Assembly (NCBI GenBank): GCA_029582155.1
Contig: CM055895.1
Span: forward strand, 7,374,544 to 7,438,543
Direction: 5' to 3'
DNA length: 64,000 bases
DNA from: Panopea generosa
Taxonomy: Eukaryota; Mollusca; Bivalvia; Adapedonta; Hiatellidae
In this document: piece by piece, positions 11,901 to 20,900 of the stretch
Layout of the letters: each line of letters begins with the position of its first letter
How positions within the stretch are numbered: position 1 is the stretch's first letter
Translations under genes and position numbers: made by a program
Notes under the pieces: model-generated
What the model saw: the letters and a program-made list of their open reading frames with translations, nothing else
Databases searched by the model: none
What the model was told of the DNA's origin: nothing

Positions 11901-14900
11901 TAATACACATGGTACAGGGCATGTCAGTTACATCAGATAAACACTTTACGGTCACATAATCATTAGATTAGCCAAACATTGCCAGACTGCTTTACACTAA
12001 CGTTAATATTACGGTATCGAAAAAGTATATAGTAAATAAATGTGAACCAGTCCGTGTTTTTTATATCTGCAGTGGTGTATAATCTGCTATTATGCAAGAA
12101 ACCGAGTATAGACGCCTCAACAAGTATTTATTTTATTTACAGGTATTTTTCCAATTTTAATTCCAGTTATGAATTTCGATAGATTGTCATGTTAAACAAT
12201 TATAACAATTCATTAAACAAAAAATATTTATAATCCGCAAAGATAAATATATTTACTCAATACACATGCCTTAATTTATGAAGCGAACGCACACACTTTA
12301 TGTCTATAACTCTGACACAATTTATTTTTGACCTTGTGGCAATGTGCAATGTCGTCACTGACAGTTTCTTGCGTCATTTAACATCGCGTTCTATTTCACT
12401 ATGGTAAATGCATGGGGGAGGCGGGGATGTTTCCATAAAAAAGATGCCTTTAAGGGTACACGTTTTATGTCTTGTGGCATGGCTTCTAAAATCGCTGGTA
12501 CATGTACTTCCGTCTGACGCTTTCAAGGAATTTTATGTACATTACACCGATAGAATTTCTTTGATATCCTTCCATCAAAAATGTCAAAGATACCCACTTA
12601 GTAAATAAAATGTTTGTTTCACTGGTGACGTCATCGGACATTGGCACAAGGTGATAGTGAAAGGGACAGCATGTTCATTTTGTACACAAATTAAGGTATG
12701 TGTAGTTGTTAATTACTCTATCAGCTTAATAGTAATCTTTTTTTAACAAATGCCTATATTGAAAACAAACATTTTGGAAGATACCCAGTAACAAACAAAC
12801 ACCAACCCTTTACGTGTGTTTGTTATATATATATGAACTATTTTTATATACAATTCTGGAAAAGCCCTAAGTGGAAAGGTTTTGGTGTAACAAACAGGTT
12901 TTCTAAAATTGCGTGAAAACTTTTCCTGATTAGCAATCATATAACAGAACAGCAACATAATAAATCAGTTAATTGGGGTAGTTGTGTACGCAGTTCATGC
13001 GTCATCTGATTGTTTTATCACACTTTTATCACACCCGAGGCAATGTTTTTCACGGATAATTCGGGATTAAAACCTATAACAAAGAAATTAAATTAGAGTT
13101 ACAGGTATAGCAATTTAAAGATTTTAAATGACAAAGAGAGCAATCATTTAGTTTTATTGTTTATTTCATTGTCAATATAACTACGACAATATTAGAGGAT
13201 ATCCGAATCTTTATTATTTGATGCGTTTAAAATTTGCATTATCGTTCGTGGATCGTTCGCCCTGTTGCGTCCGTGAATCGTTTCGTTTCATTTCTCGTTT
13301 CGTTTCTCGTTTCGTTTTTCGTTTCATTTGCATTTTTAGTCCGTTTGTATATCGTTTAAAACGCGTTTGATGTACTTGAACAGATACCATGTTTTGTATA
13401 TTAACTACCAGACAGCACTGTTTCACTATGTCATGTTTTGTATATTAACTACCAGACGGCACTGTTTCACTATACCATGTTTTGTATATTAACTACCAGA
13501 CGGCACTGTTTCACTATGTCTTGTTCTATGTATTTAACAGTGGACACTGCTGAAGAACTGCACCCAGACAGAGCAGACTTACCGTACATCCAAGTCACAC
13601 TCACTGTTCATGTTTGTGCTTCTCTTCTCCTTCCTCCTCGCCTCAGTTCCTGTTGGATACATGATCAGCAGGTCAGTATGCTTCTCTCATATAGGAGGTC
13701 CAGAATAGGCCTTACATCTATAGTCAAGAACAGTCCTTACACATAGAGTCCAAAACAGTCCTTACATCTATAGTCCAGAATAGGCCTAACATCTATAGTC
13801 AAGAATAGTCCTTACACATATAGTCCAAAACAGTCCTTACATCTATAGTCCAGAAAAGGCTTTACATCTATAGTCAAGAATAGTCCTTACACATATAGTC
13901 CAGAACAGTCCTTACATCTATAGTCCAGAATAGGCCTTACATCTATATTCCAGAAAAGTCCTTACACATATAGTCCAAAACAGTCCTTACATCTATAGTC
14001 CAGAAAAGGCTTTACATCTATAGTCAAGAATAGTCCTTACACATATAGTCCAAAACAGTCCTTACATCTATAGTCCAGAATAGGCCTTACATCTATAATC
14101 TAGAATAGTCCTTACACATAGAGTCCAAAACAGTCCTTACATCTATAGTCCATAATAGGCCTTACATCTATAGTCCAGAATAGTCCTTACACATATAGTC
14201 CAAAACAGTCCTTACATCTTTAGTCCAGAATAGGCCTTACATCTATAGTCCAGAATAGTCCTTACATCTATAGTTAAAAATAGTCCTTACACACACAGTC
14301 CAAAACAGTCCTTACATCTATAATCCAGAATAGGCCTTACATCTATAGTCCAGAATAGTCCTTACACATATAGTCCAGAACAGTCCTTACATCTATAGTC
14401 CAGAATAGGCCTTACATCTATAGTCAAGAATAGTCCTTACACATATAGTCCAAAACAGTCCTTACATCTATAGTCCAGAATAGGCTTTACATCTATAGTC
14501 AAGAATAGTCCTTACACATATAGTCCAAAACAGTCCTTACATCTATAGTCCAGAATAGGCCTTACACATATAGTCCAAAACAGTCCTTACATCTATAGTC
14601 CAGAATAGTCCTTACACATATAGTCCAAAACAGTCCTTACATCTATAGTCCAGAATAGGCACTACATCTATATTCCAGAATAGTCCTTACATCTATAGTC
14701 AAGAATAGTCTTTACACATATGGTCCAAAACAGTCCTTACATCTCTAGTCCAGAATAGGCCTTACATCTATAGTCCAGAATAGTCCTTACACATATAGTC
14801 CAAAACAGTCCTTACATCTATAGTCCAGAATAGGCCTTACATCTATAGTCAAGAATAGTCCTTACACATATAGTCCAAAACAGTCCTTACATCTATAGTC

Positions 14901-17900
14901 CAGAAAAGGCCTTACATCTATAGTCAAGAATAGTCCTTACACATATAGTCCAAAACGGTCCTTACATCTATAGTCCAGAATAGGCCTTACATCTATATTC
15001 CAGAATAGTCCTTACACATATAGTCCAAAACAGTCCTTACATCTATAGTCCAGAATAGGCCTTACATCTATAGTCCAGAATAATCCTTACATCTATAGTC
15101 AAGAATAGTCCTTACACATAAAGTCCAAAACAGTCCTTACATCTATAGTCCAGAAAAGGCCTTACATCTATAGTCCAGAATAGTCCTTACACATATAGTC
15201 CAAAACAGTCCTTACATCTATAGTCCAGAATAGTCCTTACATCTATAGTCCAGAATAGGCCTTACATCTATAGTCAAGAATAGTCCTTACACATATAGTC
15301 CAAAACAGTCCTTACATCTCTAGTCCAGAATAGGCCTTACATATATAGTTCAGAATAGTCCTTATACATATAGTCTAAAACAGTCCTTACATCTATAGTC
15401 CAGAATAGTCCTTACACATATAGTCCAAAACAGTCCTTACATCTATAGTCCAGAATAGGCCTTACATCTATAGTCCAGAATAGTCCTTACATCTATAGTC
15501 AAGAATAGTCCTTACACATAAAGTCCAAAACAGTCCTTACATCTCTAGTCCAGAATAGGCCTTACATCTATAGTCAAGAATAGTCCTTACACATATAGTC
15601 CAAAACAGTCCTTACATCTATAGTCCAGAATAGTCCTTCCATCTATAGTCCAGAATAGTCCTTACACATATAGTCCAAAACAGTCCTTACATCTATAGTC
15701 CAGAATAGGCCTTACATCTATAGTCCAGAATAGTCCTTTCACATATAGTCCAAAACAGTCCTTACATCTATAGTCCAGAATAGGCCTTACATCTATAGTC
15801 CAAAATAGTCCTTACACATATAGTCCAAAACAGTCCTTACATCTCTAGTCCAGAATAGGCCTTACATCTATAGTCCAGAATAGTCCTTACACATATAGTC
15901 CAAAACAGTCCTTACATCTATAGTCCAGAATAGGCCTTACATCTATAGTCCAGAATAGTCCTTACATCTATAGTCAAGAATAGTCCTTATATATATAGTC
16001 CAAAACAGTCCTTACATCTCTAGTCCAGAATAGTTCTGATATCTCTAGTCCAGTAAAGTCCTTACATCTGTAGTCCAGAATAGTCCTTACATCTCTAGTC
16101 CAGAATAGTTCTGACCTCTCTAGTCCAGAATAGTCCTTACATCTCTAGTCCAGAATTGTCCTGACATTTTTAGTCAAGAATAGTCCTTACATCTCTAGTC
16201 CAGAATAGTCCGTACAGCTCTACTCCCGAATAGTCCTGACATCTTTAGTCAAGAATTGTCCTTACATCTTTAGTCAAGAAAAGTCCTTGCATCTTTAGTC
16301 CAGAATAGTCCTGACATCTCTAGTCCAGAATAGTCCTGACATCTCTAGTCCAGAATAGTCCTGACATCTCTAGTCCAGAATAGTCCTGACATCTCTAGTC
16401 CAGAATAGTCCTGACATATCTAGTCCAGAATAGTCCTGACATATCTAGTCCAGAATAGTCCTTACATCTCTAGTCCAGAATAGTTCTTACACATCTATAG
16501 TCCAGAATAGTCCTTACATCTCTAGTCCAGAATAGTCCTGACATATCTAGTCCAGAATAGTCCTGACATATCTAGTCCAGAATAGTCCTGACATCTCTAG
16601 TCCAGAATAGTCCTGACATATCTAGTCCAGAATAGTCCTGACATCTCTAGTCCAGAATAGTCCTGACATATCTAGTCCAGAATAGTCCTGACATATCTAG
16701 TCCAGAATAGTCCTTACATCTCTAGTCCAGAATAGTTCTTACACATCTATAGTCCAGAATAGTCCTTACATCTCTAGTCCAGAATAGTCCTTACATCTCT
16801 AGTCAAGAATAGTTCTGACATCTCTAGTCCAGAATAGTCCTAACATATCTAGTCCAAAATAGTTCTGACGCATATAGTCCAAAACAGTCCTTACATCTCT
16901 AGTCCAGAATAGTCATAACATCTAACATATGATTTAATTGTTAGAATAAATTTCTGCACCTTTGTTAAGAAATGAATGTTATTTGTTGGATGTTTATGAG
17001 ATTCGATCTCATATGTAACACGGGCAAAGTAAGTGAACTCTGAAGGGGATCACGTAACCTTTGCCTGTTACATGTGAGTTCATATCACATGAATGTGCAA
17101 CAATTAAGTTCATTTCTTATATTTATATTGCTAATTAATGCACATGATTGACATCACCATGTCCTGCATTTATTGTGCAATGAGTATGTGTTGCATCTTT
17201 TTTTTAAAGTTGATGAATGGAATGTCGTAAGTTCAGCCTCTTGTGCAATACCCATTGTTTTATGGCAACAAAAAAATTATAATAATTACCTGCTATCTTT
17301 GATTAGGGTATATGGGTACTCAGACATTATCAGGGTGCATGTGTGTTCACACCGTAATTTAACAAGGATAAACAATTTTAGAAACTTCTTTATACTATAC
17401 ATGATATTCACATAATTTGTCAGGCGTGTTTAACTGAACCGTTTGCACAATAATTAACCTTAGTTATCTAAATTAACTTGTACCAAAAATTGATATTGTA
17501 ACACAGACTTCAGGGAGTCGAGAAAACATCATGATAGCTAGTCTTTGACGTTGAGTACAAAATGGCAGATCCAGATAAAAAGTGTGGTAAAGATATGAAA
17601 ATGACTGCCGGTGTCATATTATATTTTCACCAGCTTAAAAATTCACCCGTGGGTGAAAATATTATAGAATTTTGCTATAATATATTTTATCCAAAGTTTC
17701 ATTATTTTACAAGATAGTTTGATTATCTTCACTTTAATGACAAACTATACTGGAACAAACAAAAGCAATCTAATTGAGATAGTAACAATTGAGATAGTTA
17801 GAATAGAGGGGCTAGTGAAAATATAATAGCCATTATATTTTTATCCCACCACCACCCCCACCCCCATCCACCCAAATTCTCTTCACTTTAATGAAGTTTG

Positions 17901-20900
17901 GATAGATGATATCAATGTTTATGTGTGTCGGGGTGGGGTTGGCGGGGGGGGGGGGGGGGATATAATGGCTATAATATTTTCACCCACTCCCATCCACTTT
18001 TTTTTTTTTCTTTTAAGTTTGTTTATAATAAGTACAGCTGTAATGCTTTCTTTATCGTAATAAGAAGTGTTAATTTTTTAACAAGATGTAAGGGGGTGGT
18101 GGGTGAAAATATACTGGCTATAATATTTGGTGTGAAAATATTATAGTGGGGGTGAAAATATTACACCAGTGAAAATATTATCTGACACCAGGGCCCTTGT
18201 TATACATCAACATAGGAAAAAATCACATAAAAACTTCATTTAAAAATCTACATTATTAAATAAGGGAAATAATTGGGACCTCAGGAAAACATTGACACAA
18301 CCAAAATTTGGACTCAAGTGATTTTGACATAAGAAAATTCTACTGTATTTATTTTACATTGATTGTAAAGCTAGTTCTTGCACCTTAAACAAATTACTCT
18401 CAGTTTTTCCTGGGTTGAACCAATACTAAGCATAAACCATAAGTTATAAAAATAGATAATTGCTGTTATTTTGAAAATATTGAATGATAGATTATTTACT
18501 GAATTTGTAATATATGACATACTCTCTGATTACAGCATTGCTCCATCTCAAAGTTGTGGGCCGTTCCGTGTGTACAGTTCATCAGAATTCACAATGTTTA
18601 CTGCACTGTCAAATGTTGTGAAGTCTTGGCCCGATGTGCTTAAAGACATCATCTTGTTTTTGGGAACTGTTGGCTTCTTTGTGCCTGTTATACTCATTCT
18701 ATGGTCAGTATCTGTTATATCAAGAATACTAGGGTAGTGCCTTTTCTGCAATGTTGATTATGGGGGACATAAGAAATTAATGCAAAATGGTTTAGGGACA
18801 GGCACTCCTCTTGTAATGTATTCTGTTTATCCATTTTAATAAAAATATATATTATATTTTTCTAATGCTAATTACAAATTTAAAAATTCGATTCTACATG
18901 TAGTTTGAATGAAAAAGACCAAGTAATTTTAATCAAAGTTTATTTGGTTACCTGCCAAGTAAAATTTATCAGGTCACACCTTTATTATGTAAAATAATTC
19001 ATAATGATAGCTTAAATGTGTGTGGTGTATTGAATATAGGGAAGGAAAGGCAGAATATTAGGTAAAAAGTGGAGGTATATTGTTTTACATTTGTCGGTTT
19101 CCAGATTTACTATTTGTTTTTACAGTTTTCTGATATACTGTTTATAATTACAGTTTTCTGGTGTACTATTTGTATTTACAGTTTTCTGATGTAGTATTTG
19201 TATTTACAGTTTTCTGATTTACTATTTGTATTTACAGTTTTCTGATATAGTATTTGTATTTACAGTTTTCTGATGTACTATTTGTATTTACAGTTTTCTG
19301 ATGTACTATTTGTATTTACAGTTTTCTGATTTACTATTTGTATTCACAGTTTTCTGATGTACTATTTCTGGTTAATCGGTCAGGGATACAAGAAAAGAGA
19401 GAAGATGCTCAGTGAACAACTAAAACTGGTGAGAAAATTTACATTTGTTAAGTTACCATCTGACACTATTAGTCTGCATTGTAACTATAGTCTTTATGTC
19501 TACATTGCCTTGCTGTATGACTTGGAGTGCATTCAGTAACATTAAACATTTAAGTAATTTGTTAGTCCGTCGGTCAACTCTTTTGTGTCCACTTTGCGTA
19601 ATGTACTGACATGTTACACACAACACCTGAGTGGCTACCTCAAAGGTCAAGGTCACATACATGACGAGCTTGTATTTTCATACACATGTACTACGTTGTT
19701 GGCGGTATCTGCCCTGTAACATGATGACATGTCCCAAGCAACACCTGAGTGGCTACCTCAAAGGTCAAGGTTACATACATGACAAAATTGTATTTTCATA
19801 TACATGTACTACATTGTTGGCTGTATCTGCCCCATAAATGATTACATATCACACACAACACCTGAGTGGCTACCTCAAAGGTCACTTACATGTTTGCATA
19901 TGTAGGCTGTGTATTTCCATACAAAGCACAGAAGTGTTCAGCATAACATGACATTGTGTTGTGCCTAGCACCTGGGTGGCTACCTACACGTTTACATATG
20001 GAGACTGTGTATTCCATACAAAGCACAGAAGTGTTCAGCATAACATGACATTGTGTTGTGCCTAACACCTGGGTGGCTACCTACATGTTTACATATGGAG
20101 ACTGTGTATTCCATACAAAGCACAGAAGTGTTCGGCATAACATGACATTATGTTGTGCCTAACACCTGGGTGGCTACCTACACATTGCATGTGGAGACTG
20201 TGTATTCCATACAAAGCACAGAAGTGTTCAGCATAACATGACATTGTGTTGTGCTTAACACCTGGGTAGCTACCTACACGTTTGCATGTGGAGACTGTGT
20301 ATTCCATACAAAGCACAGAAGTGTTCGGCATAACATAACATTGTGTTGTGCCTAACACCTGGGTGGCTACCTACACGTTTGCATGTAGAGGCTGTGTATT
20401 CCATACAAAGCACAGAAGTGTTCAGCATAATAAGATGACAAACAATATTTAAGAATGAATTGTAGAGCCAACTTGTCTGTTGCCATTTCTGATTGCTCAT
20501 TTTGAACAGTTTTTTCCGACTGTACAGCAACTCTCAAAATATCGGTAAACATTTAAACCTATTTCAAGATGTTGTTGTCAACTGGTGGGTATTGCATGAC
20601 ATTACCTTATTCACTTAAAAAAAAAAAAATCACTTGTTTTCCTGGACATTCTGGCTCAACCTCAAGGTAGCATGCATTACACCATAAATTTGGGGATTAC
20701 ACCATAAATTTGGGGAACCAGGCAGCAAAATGTATTCACTGTTGAATGGTACTGAGCACAGTCACAGGACCTTAAATTCCAAAAGTTTTGAGTCTGAGAA
20801 TATCATTGGTTCTAATTATCATTACCGGTAATATTGCTTGAATTGAATCTGGAATAATTATAGTAATTAACTTAATTTATATTGTTTGAATTTCAAAATT

